Source of the DNA: Bacteroidota bacterium
Lineage (GTDB): Bacteria > Bacteroidota > Bacteroidia > Chitinophagales > Saprospiraceae
Reading direction: 5' to 3'
NCBI GenBank assembly: GCA_029557915.1
Contig: JAKQHS010000107.1
Location: 1-64,000, forward strand
Length of the DNA: 64,000 nucleotides
The notes beneath the pieces are model-generated. The model was not told where the DNA came from. It did no database searches and saw only the letters and a list, made by a program, of their open reading frames with translations. Of this stretch, positions 23,270 to 31,786 are shown piece after piece; position 1 is the stretch's first letter, and every line of letters begins with the position of its first letter. The position numbers and the translations under genes are program-made.

Positions 23270-26191
23270 TCAATTGCTTTTCTGTTCCGGCTGCATGGTA
23301 ATGGTAATCTTATTCCCTTCATTCAGGTAATGGTTCATGGCGTCACGGATCGAAGCGGCATCCAGTGTTTTGAGCTTTTCTTCCAGGGATTCAAGAAGCA
23401 TATTCGCCGGATTGACCCGGTATTGTTTTGAACCCTGCAGCTGGGTCATCCAGAACCTGTTTTCTTTTAGTTGCCTGATCCTTGTCTGGCGCTGGGTTTC
23501 GGACACTTTCTGAAGGTCCTTGTCCTCCGCCCCGATCTCCCGGGCCTTATTGAGTACATCCTGAGCGGCCTGGATCAGTTCAGAGGTCCGGGGAGGGTCG
23601 CAGTTGAAAGAAATGGTGATGGTGTATTTTGGACTTGGTTCCAGGGCGGAGCCGCCATTCACGGACACCCCATATACTCCCCCTTTGTCTTCCCGGAGTG
23701 CTTCCCGGAGTTTGATCCGCAGAACATCCAGGGCGGAGCTTAGTTTAAACCGGTTGAGGTCGTTCCATTCAAAATCGCCGTGGTAAGTGATGTCCACATA
23801 AGTCTTTGGCGCTTCACCCCTGGAAAAGTTCTTGGTTACCACCCCGGCCGGTTTGAGGATTTTGAGGTCTTTCCAGGTCTCCTTGCGGCTGGTGGAAGGC
23901 AAGTTGCCCAGGTATTCCCTTGCAAGCATACGGATATGGTTTTCCTCAAAATTTCCAACAAACAAAAAGGTGAAATCACTGGCATCTCCAAAACGTTCCT
24001 GGTAGATGCGGAAGGCATTTTCGAAATTCAATTTTTCCAACGCTTCCACGGTGGGGAATTGCTGGCGCGGATGATTTTGCGTTTTGATCCGGTTGCTCTC
24101 AATCATAAAATAAAACTGGGGATTGGCCTCAATGTTTTTGAGGAAGGCTTTTTGTTTATCGATAAAGGTCTTAAAAGCTTCCAGGTCTTTTCGCGGTTCT
24201 GTAAAGTAAAGGTAGATGAGTTGAAACATCAGCTCTAAGTCTTCCGGGGAGGCGTTCCCGTTCAAGCCTTCATACAATTCCCGGATATAAGGCGAAACGC
24301 TTACAATTTTTCCGGTCAGCCTTTTCTGCAATTGTACCTGGTCCAGTTTACCGAGTCCGGAATTGTTGATCAACTCGGAGGCAAGGCTCGCATCCACATC
24401 TTCCTCCTCCCGGTAGAGGGAGGTTCCTCCGGGGCTGTAAGCGGCCATGAGGATTTCATCGTTCTTAAAGTCCGTCTTTTTCAGGATGACGGTGACGCCG
24501 TTTTTAAGGATAAACTCGGTCGTGCCCAGTTTTTCATCCTTTTTTTCCGAAATGATTTCCACTGCGGTAAAATCCCTGCTGATCAGGGGCTCATCGCTGA
24601 CCTGGTCTTCATAGGGCCCTATTTCCATGCCTTTTATTTCGGTTGCCATTTTGAGGATGGTTTCTTCGGTGGGGTAGGAGAGGCTTGGTTTGTCCGGGCC
24701 GGTAATGATGATCACTCTTCCCTCGTCCCGGATCCATTTTTTAGGCAACAGATTTATTTCCAGCAGATCAATCGTCGGCAATAGTTTCTTTGCCAGTTCA
24801 AGTTCTTGTTCCGGGCTCAACAGGATATTGCCTTCCAGGAAATGGCCGACCAATGTCGAAGCAATAGCCCCGGATTCGGTTTTGTCTTTTTCTTTTACGG
24901 CGGACTCCATACGGCGCATCAAGTCTTCCTTTTGCCTTTCAAATTCCGTGGAGGTAAAACCATGCCTGAAAGCCCTTTCATTTTCAATCATGACCGCCTG
25001 AAGGCCGGTAAGCGCCTGTCCTTCCGGTGTGCTCACCGAGGAAGAATAGGCATTGAGATTGGCCAGAAAATCGCCAAATCCGGCACCGGCATAATTGAAG
25101 GGCGGATTGGGTTTCTGGGCGAGTTCATCGAGACGCACATTGAGCATACCGTTGTATAAATTGGCCAGGAGGCCGTTTCTGTAATCCTGAATCGATGCCG
25201 GTGTTTTTTTGGTATGCTTGTAGTAGACCTGGGCCTGGGTGAAGGCTGCTTCCTTGTCCGTGGCGACGATCACTTTCGTCTCCGGGTGCATGGGTACTTC
25301 GATGTGTTCCCTTTTCCGCGCACTGGCGGGTGATGCGGGTATTTTAGAAAACCGGTTCCTGAGTTCGGTTTCCATCTTATCCGGATCCAGGTCGCCGATG
25401 GCCATCACGGCCATGAGTTCGGGCCGGTACCAATCCTTGTAAAACCGTTTCACGGCTTCATAGGAAGCCTTTTCTATAATTTCGGGTTTGCCTATAGGCA
25501 GGCGGTTGGCGTAATGGGACTGGTAGAGGATGACCGGTAATACTTTCTGCATGATCCTTTGTTCCCCGCTGAGGCTGGTCCGCCATTCCGAAACCACCAC
25601 GCCCCTTTCTTTGTCGATTTCCACCGGGTCGAAAGCGACCCCGCTGGCCCAGTCTTCCATGACCAGGAGCCCTTTTTCAAGTTTATCCGCTTCATCCGAG
25701 CGGGCCTGAAGCATATAAACGGTTTCATCAAAGCTGGTATAGGCATTGAGGTCGGGACCGAAGCGGGTGCCTACCGATTCCAGGTAATCCACCAGTTCCT
25801 GCTTTTTAAAATTTTTACTGCCGTTGAAGGCCATGTGTTCGACGAAGTGGGCCAGTCCCAACTGATCTTCGTCCTCCAGGATGGAACCGGCCTTGACGGC
25901 AAGCCTCAATTCCACCCTTTGTTCGGGTTTGGCGTTTTTCTTTATATAATAGGTCATCCCGTTGGGCAGGACCCCAATCCGGACAGAGGGGTCCAGTGGA
26001 ATTTTTGCACCCAGATCAATTCCGACTTCGGAAGGGGCTTCCAAAGCGGGTGTAACCGGCTGGGCAGGAGTGGGCGTGGACTGGCTAACCTGGGAGGGGG
26101 GTGCGGTGGCCACCCGGGACGCGGTTTTGGGCTGGCATGCGGTGAGCAGGATGAGGAGGCCTGACCAAAGCAGGCTTGAGATGGTTTTCAT
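23270..26191 (-). CDS. M16-family zinc peptidase lipoprotein (PqqL-like)
   Basis: A 973-residue two-half M16 peptidase with lipoprotein signal (LTAC, Cys19) and a Pro/Thr-rich linker. The first half carries the inverted zinc motif HFVEH at 115-119 with distal E195 (EIDKERG); the second half (about 540 onward) is the catalytically inactive partner. This layout matches PqqL/insulinase-like peptidases that degrade unfolded or imported peptides in the periplasm. Together with ffh upstream (34 bp) it forms a leftward pair, although a functional link to SRP is not evident. Confidence 0.93.
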   Translation of the reverse strand: MKTISSLLWSGLLILLTACQPKTASRVATAPPSQVSQSTPTPAQPVTPALEAPSEVGIDLGAKIPLDPSVRIGVLPNGMTYYIKKNAKPEQRVELRLAVKAGSILEDEDQLGLAHFVEHMAFNGSKNFKKQELVDYLESVGTRFGPDLNAYTSFDETVYMLQARSDEADKLEKGLLVMEDWASGVAFDPVEIDKERGVVVSEWRTSLSGEQRIMQKVLPVILYQSHYANRLPIGKPEIIEKASYEAVKRFYKDWYRPELMAVMAIGDLDPDKMETELRNRFSKIPASPASARKREHIEVPMHPETKVIVATDKEAAFTQAQVYYKHTKKTPASIQDYRNGLLANLYNGMLNVRLDELAQKPNPPFNYAGAGFGDFLANLNAYSSSVSTPEGQALTGLQAVMIENERAFRHGFTSTEFERQKEDLMRRMESAVKEKDKTESGAIASTLVGHFLEGNILLSPEQELELAKKLLPTIDLLEINLLPKKWIRDEGRVIIITGPDKPSLSYPTEETILKMATEIKGMEIGPYEDQVSDEPLISRDFTAVEIISEKKDEKLGTTEFILKNGVTVILKKTDFKNDEILMAAYSPGGTSLYREEEDVDASLASELINNSGLGKLDQVQLQKRLTGKIVSVSPYIRELYEGLNGNASPEDLELMFQLIYLYFTEPRKDLEAFKTFIDKQKAFLKNIEANPQFYFMIESNRIKTQNHPRQQFPTVEALEKLNFENAFRIYQERFGDASDFTFLFVGNFEENHIRMLAREYLGNLPSTSRKETWKDLKILKPAGVVTKNFSRGEAPKTYVDITYHGDFEWNDLNRFKLSSALDVLRIKLREALREDKGGVYGVSVNGGSALEPSPKYTITISFNCDPPRTSELIQAAQDVLNKAREIGAEDKDLQKVSETQRQTRIRQLKENRFWMTQLQGSKQYRVNPANMLLESLEEKLKTLDAASIRDAMNHYLNEGNKITITMQPEQKSN

Positions 26192-26225
26192 AGTCTGGAA
26201 TTTATTAATTTAAAAAGTATTTCGC

Positions 26226-27572
26226 TTATCCCTGGAATCCCCTCATGTTCTGCATCTGCTTCATCATCGTGCCCATGCCTTTACCGGTGCTCAGTTGCTG
26301 CATCATTTGTTTCATCTGGTCAAACTGCTTGATGAAGGCGGTGATTTCATGAACCGATTGGCCACAACCTCGGGCAATGCGGTTTTTGCGGTTCATGTTC
26401 AGCAATTCGGGATTGGCTCGCTCAGTTGGGGTCATGGACTGGATGATCGATTCCACTTTCTTAAAAGCGCTGTCGTTGATGTCCACATCTTTCAGCGCTT
26501 TTCCCATGCCGGGCATCATCGATACCAGGTTTTTCAGGTCCCCCATTTTTTTAATCTGGTTGATCTGGGACAGAAAATCATTAAAGTCAAATTTATTTTT
26601 CCTGATTTTCTTTTCAAGCGCTTTAGCTTCCTTTTCGTCAAACTGTTCCTGTGCTTTTTCCACAAGACTGACGATGTCACCCATTCCAAGGATGCGCTGG
26701 GCCATGCGGTCCGGGTAAAATACATCCAGGGTATCCAGTTTTTCACCCATGGAAATAAACTTGATGGGTTTTCCCACCGTGTATTTTATGGACAGGGCTG
26801 CCCCCCCACGGGTGTCCCCGTCGAGTTTGGTGAGGACCACACCGTCATAATTAATCGCCTCGTGAAAGGCGGCCGCCGTCGTGACGGCATCCTGTCCGAT
26901 CATGGAGTCCACCACGAAGAGGGATTCAGTAGGATGGATTGCCTCTTTGATCTCACGGATTTCGGTCATCATTGCATCATCCAGCGTGGTCCGTCCGGCG
27001 GTATCCACGATGACCACGTCATGGTGGTTTTGTCTGGCAAATGCCAGGGCTTTATGGGCTATCTCAAGAGGATTCTTATTATCGGGTTCCTTGAATACAG
27101 CCACATTGATCTGTTCCCCGAGGGTGCTCAACTGGTCAATGGCGGCCGGACGGTAAACGTCGCAGGCCACGAGCAGGGGTTTCTTACCTTTTTTGGTTTT
27201 GAGATAATTGGCCAGTTTGGCGGAAAAGGTGGTTTTACCGCTGCCCTGGAGGCCTGCAACCAGGACGATGCCGGGTTCCCCTTTTAAATTGATGCCGGCG
27301 CTCTGACCTCCCATGAGTTCGGTCAGCTCGTCAAATACGATTTTAATCATCAATTCACCGGGTTTCACGGCTTTCAGCACGTTCTCCGTACCCAGGGCTT
27401 TGTCCTTAACCTTGTCCGTGAATTCCTTGGCGATTTTATAATTGACGTCTGCTCCCACGAGGGCCCGGCGGATTTCCTTGATGGCCTCGGCAATATTGAG
27501 TTCGGTGAGTTTGTTTTCCCCTCTCAGGAATTTAAAGGCATTATCCAGGTTGTCGTGAATGGATTCAAACAT
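26226..27572 (-). CDS. ffh: Signal recognition particle protein Ffh
   Basis: SRP54/Ffh, 448 residues. N domain 1-90; G domain with G1 GLQGSGKTT (107-115), DVYRPAAIDQL, DTAGR, and TKLDGD; then the Met-rich M domain from about 300 with NRIARGCGQSV, which binds SRP RNA and signal peptides (Cys replaces the usual Ser of RIARGSG). It ends with a short Met/Gly-rich tail rather than a long extension. It targets membrane and secreted proteins co-translationally. A -7 box lies upstream. Confidence 0.97.
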   Translation of the reverse strand: MFESIHDNLDNAFKFLRGENKLTELNIAEAIKEIRRALVGADVNYKIAKEFTDKVKDKALGTENVLKAVKPGELMIKIVFDELTELMGGQSAGINLKGEPGIVLVAGLQGSGKTTFSAKLANYLKTKKGKKPLLVACDVYRPAAIDQLSTLGEQINVAVFKEPDNKNPLEIAHKALAFARQNHHDVVIVDTAGRTTLDDAMMTEIREIKEAIHPTESLFVVDSMIGQDAVTTAAAFHEAINYDGVVLTKLDGDTRGGAALSIKYTVGKPIKFISMGEKLDTLDVFYPDRMAQRILGMGDIVSLVEKAQEQFDEKEAKALEKKIRKNKFDFNDFLSQINQIKKMGDLKNLVSMMPGMGKALKDVDINDSAFKKVESIIQSMTPTERANPELLNMNRKNRIARGCGQSVHEITAFIKQFDQMKQMMQQLSTGKGMGTMMKQMQNMRGFQG

Positions 27573-27602
27573 AAGGGCAGTAAGGATTTACAATATGATC
27601 GG

Positions 27603-27610
27603 CAAAAATA
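27603..27610 (-). promoter_or_regulatory. -7 box of ffh
   Basis: TATTTTTG on the minus strand, an exact TAnnTTTG match about 30 bases before the ffh ATG. Confidence 0.5.
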
Positions 27611-27699
27611 GGCGAAATCTCCGAGCCCGTTTTCCCCCTTTCGACCCAATGTCTGTAAATGAGGACTGCATATTACCTTTATAAGACAATCGTTTTAAT

Positions 27700-28485
27700 A
27701 TGAGGATCCACATTTATATTGGAATCAGCCTTTTCCTGGCCGTAGGGATGGCTTGTAAAAATGAAACCCCGGTCCAAACCGGGCAGAACATAAACGGGGC
27801 ATTTAACGTGGAAGGGTCGGACCCGGAAGCCATTTGGGTAGCGGAAGACGCGATTGCCGCCTCCGGCGGAGCGGAAGCCTGGGCGGACACCCGGTACATC
27901 AAATGGAATTTTTTCGGCAGGAGATGGCTTCTTTGGGATAAAAAGGATGGGAAGGTCAGGATTGAAAATACCGGCAACGATACCAAATTGATCCTGGACC
28001 TCAATACCCGGCAGGGTAAAGTCTTTAAAGACGGCCGGGAATGGGAGGACCCGGACACGCTGAAAAAATACCTCGACAACGCTTATCGCATCTGGATCAA
28101 CGATTCCTATTGGCTCGCCATGCCCTTCAAGATGAAAGATCCCGGTGTACATTTGAGGTACGTCCGGGAGGATACTACCGTGAAGGGCATTGCCTCGGAT
28201 GTCATTTCCCTGACCTTCGACAGCGTAGGGGTCACCCCACAAAACAAGTATGAAGTCTGGGTTGGGAAAAACAGCAGCCTGGTCGCGCAATGGGCTTATT
28301 ACCCCAACGTACTGGACAGCACCCCCTCCATAATAAACCCCTGGGATGGATATGTGAAGTACGGCAATATCTTTCTGTCCTCGGACCGGGGAGAAAACAG
28401 GCAGATCACCGGAATCAAGGTATATGAATCCCTGCCTGCCTCCCTTTTCGAATCCTTTGAGGCGGTGGATTTTGAAAGATTATAA
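27700..28485 (+). CDS. Uncharacterised lipoprotein (LolA-fold-like)
   Basis: A 261-residue lipoprotein (lipobox GMAC, Cys19). The mature part is rich in aromatic beta strands (YIKWNFFGRRWLLWDKKDGKVRIEN, YRIWINDSYWLAMPFKM, KYEVWVGKNSSLVAQWAYY), resembling the half-barrel fold of LolA/LolB and several Bacteroidota DUF families (possibly the DUF6503 type). No catalytic motif is visible. It has its own promoter region after divergent ffh and no co-directional partner. Function unknown. Confidence 0.75.
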   Translation: MRIHIYIGISLFLAVGMACKNETPVQTGQNINGAFNVEGSDPEAIWVAEDAIAASGGAEAWADTRYIKWNFFGRRWLLWDKKDGKVRIENTGNDTKLILDLNTRQGKVFKDGREWEDPDTLKKYLDNAYRIWINDSYWLAMPFKMKDPGVHLRYVREDTTVKGIASDVISLTFDSVGVTPQNKYEVWVGKNSSLVAQWAYYPNVLDSTPSIINPWDGYVKYGNIFLSSDRGENRQITGIKVYESLPASLFESFEAVDFERL

Positions 28486-28659
28486 TCCGATTCAACCCAA
28501 TGAATGATCAGTCCCTGGTCAGCTGAAATTTTTTTCAATCGGAACGCCCGGGAGAGATGTTAAATTGAAATTTATTCAATAAAATCATTATTTTTTTAAA
28601 TGAATGATAAAATTTAATAATATTCGTACATTTTTCTTTAAATATTCGGTCCGTTCATT

Positions 28660-28667
28660 TAAATTTG
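28660..28667 (+). promoter_or_regulatory. -7 box of the tRNA-like element
   Basis: TAAATTTG, an exact TAnnTTTG match 32 bases before the 5' strand of the tRNA-like acceptor stem. It would start transcription near 28675. The -33 region is only T-rich. Confidence 0.45.
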
Positions 28668-28698
28668 CACTATCGGATTCAAAAGAGATTCTGAGATA

Positions 28699-28863
28699 CT
28701 GTGAGGTGATGAAATTGGCAGACATGCCCTCTTGTCTCGGGGGTGGAGTAAGGCGATAAACCAGGTATAAGGCCTGTCCCTGTTTGTGGACAGACTGGGG
28801 TTGACCACCAGGCAATGTACCCGCGCTAAGCCCTCCGTGAAGGTTCGAGCCCTTCCCTTACAG
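28699..28863 (+). ncRNA. tRNA-like RNA with ~100-nt extended variable arm
   Basis: A 165-nt class II tRNA-like structure. The acceptor is CTGTGAGG/CCTTACAG (7-8 bp with one G-T). The D arm is leucine-like: 3-bp ATG/CAT closing AAATTGGCAGA. The anticodon stem CCCTC/GGGGG holds loop TTGTCTC. The variable-arm base GGAG/CTCC encloses ~85 nt with an inner CTGTCC/GGACAG hairpin. The T arm is perfect: GAAGG TTCGAGC CCTTC (28839-28855). The nominal anticodon GUC, U37 and discriminator G do not fit tRNA-Leu, so decoding is doubtful. A GIY-YIG gene starts seven bases after it. Confidence 0.6.
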
Positions 28864-28868
28864 CTTAA
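28757..28868 (+). repeat. Direct repeat copy 1: 3' part of the tRNA-like element
   Basis: From AGGTATAAGGCC to TACAGCTTAA this stretch recurs downstream of the GIY-YIG gene at 29145-29360, nearly base for base except for insertions of a hairpin repeat in the second copy. The two copies bracket the nuclease gene. Confidence 0.85.
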
Positions 28869-28869
28869 G

Positions 28870-29112
28870 ATGCATTATGCGTATATCCTAAGAAGTGAAT
28901 TAAGCGGAAAGTATTATTACGGATCCAGCGGCGATATCCAAAAAAGGCTGGCAGATCACAACAAGGGCAGGGTAAAATATACAAAACCCTTCCGGCCTTG
29001 GAAATTGCATTATTGGGAAGAGTTCCAAACCAATTCAGAAGCGCTAAGACGGGAGAATTTTTTTAAAACCATCGATGGCTACCGGTGGCTGAAAAGCATG
29101 AACATCACGTAA
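28870..29112 (+). CDS. GIY-YIG endonuclease (UPF0213-like)
   Basis: An 80-residue single-domain GIY-YIG nuclease. The two core strands are HYAYIL (3-8) and KYYYGSS (14-20), the conserved Arg is in IQKRLADHN (R26), and the catalytic Glu is in NSEALRRENFF (E57 region), with KPFRPWKLHYWEEF between. Such small proteins are frequent in Bacteroidota. Their role is unclear, and they resemble stand-alone homing nucleases. The frame remains open upstream through the tRNA-like 3' end, but translation most likely starts at the ATG at 28870. Flanking direct repeats of the tRNA-like 3' part suggest that this gene is the cargo of a small mobile unit. Confidence 0.88.
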   Translation: MHYAYILRSELSGKYYYGSSGDIQKRLADHNKGRVKYTKPFRPWKLHYWEEFQTNSEALRRENFFKTIDGYRWLKSMNIT

Positions 29113-29144
29113 GATCCTGTTTTCCAGATAGATTTTTCTATAAA

Positions 29145-29360
29145 TGAGGTATAAGGCCTTTCCCTGTTTGTGGACAGACTGGGGTTTTCGCATAGCGATC
29201 CCTACGGGACACATAGTGATCCCTTCGGGACACAAAGTGATCCCCTTGGGAGACCACCAGGCAATGTACCCGCGCTTCACGTAGTGATCCCTTCGGGACA
29301 CAAAGTGATCCCTTCGGGAAAGCCCTCCGTGAAGGTTCGAGCCCTTCCCTTACAGCTTAA
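29145..29360 (+). repeat. Direct repeat copy 2, interrupted by hairpin units
   Basis: A second copy of the tRNA-like variable arm, T arm and 3' acceptor strand, lacking the D and anticodon arms. It is interrupted at two points by ~20-bp units of the form AGTGATCCCTTCGGGACACA (about 29194-29252 and 29281-29320). Each unit folds into a TCCC/GGGA mini-hairpin with a TTC loop. Confidence 0.8.
29194..29320 (+). repeat. AGTGATCCCTTCGGGA hairpin units in two clusters
   Basis: Five units, three then two, separated by GACCACCAGGCAATGTACCC from the host repeat. They sit at different positions in the variable-arm loop, so the unit itself seems able to multiply or insert. Confidence 0.75.
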
Positions 29361-29363
29361 ATT

Positions 29364-29407
29364 AGTTAGCAAGTTGGTAAGTTAGCAAGTTGGAAAGTTA
29401 GCAAGTA
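29364..29407 (+). repeat. 8-bp tandem array (AGTTAGCA/AGTTGGTA)
   Basis: Five to six 8-bp units AGTTAGCA/AGTTGGNA directly after the tRNA-like copy 2. The same family occurs on the minus strand behind ppc (59162-59212). Confidence 0.85.
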
Positions 29408-29420
29408 CTTGCATTCCTTT

Positions 29421-29470
29421 CGCCCTTCGCCTTTCGCCCTTCGCCTTTCACCCTTCGCCTTTCTCCCTTT
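29421..29470 (-). repeat. Heptamer array (AAAGGCG/AAGGGCG)
   Basis: Seven 7-bp units alternating CGCCCTT and CGCCTTT on the plus strand, i.e. AAAGGCG/AAGGGCG in the sense of sodA, which ends 12 bases away. It resembles the GGCGAAT/GGCGAAG array behind fumC. Confidence 0.85.
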
Positions 29471-29481
29471 CTGAGAAATTC

Positions 29482-30078
29482 TTAGAGGCGGGCGGCAACA
29501 GCATCCCAGTTGATTACATTAAAGAATGCGTTTAGATAATCGGCTCTACGGTTTTGATAATGAAGGTAATAAGCATGTTCCCATACATCGACGCCTAAAA
29601 TCGGAGTGCCTTTTTGTTCTGCAAGATCCATGAGCGGATTGTCCTGGTTTGGAGTGGAGGAGATAAACAGTTTACCCTGGGCATCTTTGCTCAGCCAGGC
29701 CCAGCCGCTGCCAAACCGGCCCATCCCTGCTTTGCTTAGTGCTTCTTTAAAAGCGTCGAAGGAACCAAAGCTGCCTTGAATGGCATCGCCAATGATTCCG
29801 GTGGGCACCCCTCCTTTACCCGGGCCCATAATTTGCCAAAACAGGCTGTGGTTATAATGGCCTCCCCCGTTGTTTCTCACGGCCGGGCTTAGCCTGGATA
29901 CGTTGGCCAGAATTTCTTCAATGGATTTATCCGCCCACTCGGTGTTTTCGATGGCGGTATTGAGGTTGGTGACATAAGCCTGGTGATGCTTGCCGTGGTG
30001 GATTTCCATGGTCCGGGTATCGATATGGGGTTCAAGAGCATCAAAAGAATAAGGAAGGGCTGGAAGCGTAAATGCCAT
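29482..30078 (-). CDS. sodA: Superoxide dismutase, Mn type
   Basis: Superoxide dismutase, 198 residues. Metal ligands are H27 (EIHHGKHH), H77 ([11 protein letters not shown]), D164 and H168 (DVWEHAYY). [11 protein letters not shown] and the C-terminal Gln in STPNQDNPL (Q145) are MnSOD marks, while Fe enzymes carry the Gln in the N-terminal domain; cambialistic use of Fe remains possible. No signal peptide, so it is cytoplasmic. It detoxifies superoxide and indicates aerobic or oxygen-exposed life. A -7 box lies about 40 bases upstream. Confidence 0.96.
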   Translation of the reverse strand: MAFTLPALPYSFDALEPHIDTRTMEIHHGKHHQAYVTNLNTAIENTEWADKSIEEILANVSRLSPAVRNNGGGHYNHSLFWQIMGPGKGGVPTGIIGDAIQGSFGSFDAFKEALSKAGMGRFGSGWAWLSKDAQGKLFISSTPNQDNPLMDLAEQKGTPILGVDVWEHAYYLHYQNRRADYLNAFFNVINWDAVAARL

Positions 30079-30120
30079 GATGATATTAAGTTTATAGGTG
30101 AATGAATATTAATAAAGCAA

Positions 30121-30128
30121 CAAAAATA
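30121..30128 (-). promoter_or_regulatory. -7 box of sodA
   Basis: TATTTTTG on the minus strand (exact TAnnTTTG), giving a leader of about 36 nt. The -33 region is T-rich without TTTG. Confidence 0.45.
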
Positions 30129-30234
30129 AAATAAAAAGGTTGATTTCCGGACCAGGCAGTTCACCGGCCATGGTCCCAATCTGATTTTATAGGAGGATTT
30201 TGCCGGCTTATCTTTACTGAAATTTTAAACCGAT

Positions 30235-31623
30235 ATGGATTTCAGAAAAGAAAAAGATTCCCTGGGTTATGTAGACGTTCCTGCAAATGCTTATTGGGCC
30301 GCCCAGACCCAGCGTTCCACCCAGAATTTTAAAATCGGGGGACAACGGATCCCGATTGAAATCATCCGGGCCTTTGCCATCCTGAAAAAAGCGGCCGCCA
30401 TCACCAACCACAAGCTCAAGGTCTTGCCCAAAGAAAAGATGATGCTGATCTCCCGGGTCTGCGATGAAATCCTCGAAGGAAAACTGGATGACCAGTTTCC
30501 CCTCGTGGTCTGGCAGACCGGATCCGGTACGCAAAGCAATATGAACGTAAACGAGGTGATTGCCAACAGGGCACATCTCCTTTCCGGAGGCAGCCTGACC
30601 GATACGCATAAAGTGCTCCACCCCAATGACGATGTCAATAAATCACAATCCAGCAACGACACCTTTCCCACGGCTATGCATATTGCGGCGTACAGCGCCA
30701 TCATGGAATGGACCCTTCCCGGCATGACCGAACTCAGAAATGCGCTAAGCAAAAAGGCCAGGGCATTTATGAAGGTGGTTAAAATCGGGCGCACCCACCT
30801 CATGGATGCCACCCCGCTGACCTTAGGCCAGGAGTTAAGCGGCTATGTCGCCATGCTCGACCATGGAATAAAATGTGTCAGCCACAGCCTGGCCCATCTG
30901 TCTGAACTGGCCCTTGGAGGAACAGCGGTGGGCACCGGCCTCAATACTCCCAAAGGCTATGCAAAAAAAGTCGCAAGTGAAATTGCCCGGATTTCGGGAT
31001 ATCCCTTTGTGACCGCACCCAATAAATTCGAGGCCCTGGCCACCCACGATGCCATGGTGGAAGCCCACGGTGCTTTAAAAACCGTAGCCGCCTCCCTGTT
31101 TAAAATCGCTAATGATATCAGGCTCCTGGCCTCGGGCCCGAGGAGCGGGATCGGTGAAATCATCATCCCCGATAACGAGCCGGGTTCTTCCATTATGCCC
31201 GGGAAAGTGAATCCGACCCAATCTGAGGCAATGACCATGGCCATGGCCCAGGTGATGGGAAATGACGTGGCAATCAATATCGGAGGGATGAACGGGCATT
31301 TTGAGCTCAATGTATTTAAGCCCCTGATCGCGTATAATTTCCTGATCTCAGCCAGACTGATCGGCGACGCCTGCAACAGTTTTACAGAGCATTGTGTCCT
31401 GGGCCTAGAACCGAATCATGCCCGGATCAAACATAACCTGGACAATTCCCTGATGCTTGTGACCGCCCTGAATACCCGGATCGGGTATGACAAGTCCGCT
31501 GAGATCGCCAAAAAAGCGCACAAGGAGCACAGCACCCTCAAAGAGGCAGCCGTCGCCCTGGGATATGTCACCGCGGAGCAGTTTGATCAATGGGTGAGGG
31601 CGGAGGATATGGTCGGGCAATGA
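30235..31623 (+). CDS. fumC: Fumarate hydratase, class II
   Basis: Fumarase C, 462 residues, the iron-free tetrameric enzyme interconverting fumarate and malate in the TCA cycle. Signatures are [19 protein letters not shown], the catalytic-site segment [36 protein letters not shown], and the mobile loop [17 protein letters not shown]. The start ATG follows sodA divergently by about 150 bp. Directly behind the stop are two heptamer repeat arrays. Confidence 0.97.
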   Translation: MDFRKEKDSLGYVDVPANAYWAAQTQRSTQNFKIGGQRIPIEIIRAFAILKKAAAITNHKLKVLPKEKMMLISRVCDEILEGKLDDQFPLVVWQTGSGTQSNMNVNEVIANRAHLLSGGSLTDTHKVLHPNDDVNKSQSSNDTFPTAMHIAAYSAIMEWTLPGMTELRNALSKKARAFMKVVKIGRTHLMDATPLTLGQELSGYVAMLDHGIKCVSHSLAHLSELALGGTAVGTGLNTPKGYAKKVASEIARISGYPFVTAPNKFEALATHDAMVEAHGALKTVAASLFKIANDIRLLASGPRSGIGEIIIPDNEPGSSIMPGKVNPTQSEAMTMAMAQVMGNDVAINIGGMNGHFELNVFKPLIAYNFLISARLIGDACNSFTEHCVLGLEPNHARIKHNLDNSLMLVTALNTRIGYDKSAEIAKKAHKEHSTLKEAAVALGYVTAEQFDQWVRAEDMVGQ

Positions 31624-31637
31624 GTTGACAATGGTGA

Positions 31638-31678
31638 AGGGCGAATGGTTAAGGGCGAATGGTTAAGGGCGAAGGGAG
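31638..31678 (+). repeat. Heptamer array (GGCGAAT/GGTTAAG)
   Basis: Six 7-bp units, GGCGAAT GGTTAAG twice then GGCGAAG GGAGCGA, 15 bases behind the fumC stop. Confidence 0.85.
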
Positions 31679-31690
31679 CGAAACGCGGAC

Positions 31691-31777
31691 AGCCGATAGC
31701 TGATTGCCGAATGCTGATAGCTGATTGCTGATTGCTGAATGCTGAATGCTGAATGCTGAATGCTGATAGCTGAATGT
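31691..31777 (+). repeat. Heptamer array (GCTGAAT/GCTGATT/GCTGATA)
   Basis: About twelve 7-bp units of the form GCTGA(A/T)(T/A), with GCCGATA and GCCGAAT variants. The words GATAGCTGATAGC recur after the TAGTCAG array at 38853-38869. The array ends ten bases before the convergent serine hydrolase stop. Confidence 0.9.
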
Positions 31778-31786
31778 TCACAATCC

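Larger units (their letters stand above)
28864..29363 (+). mobile_element. Candidate GIY-YIG mobile unit at a tRNA-like gene
   Basis: The unit comprises the GIY-YIG gene plus a second copy of the tRNA-like 3' part. If it inserted into the tRNA-like gene and restored its 3' end, the downstream copy is the displaced original. Boundaries are estimated from the repeat ends. No integrase or transposase is present, so any mobility would rely on the nuclease and host repair. Confidence 0.45.

Noticed and set aside
26295-27287. 330-codon ORF antisense to ffh
   Set aside because: Shadow of the conserved ffh frame; His/Phe-rich translation typical of antisense reading.
28699-28863. Group I intron in a tRNA-Leu, or a tmRNA
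   Set aside because: The insert sits in the variable arm, not the anticodon loop, and I find no P/Q/R/S core elements; there is no tmRNA tag frame or tmRNA-type acceptor sequence.
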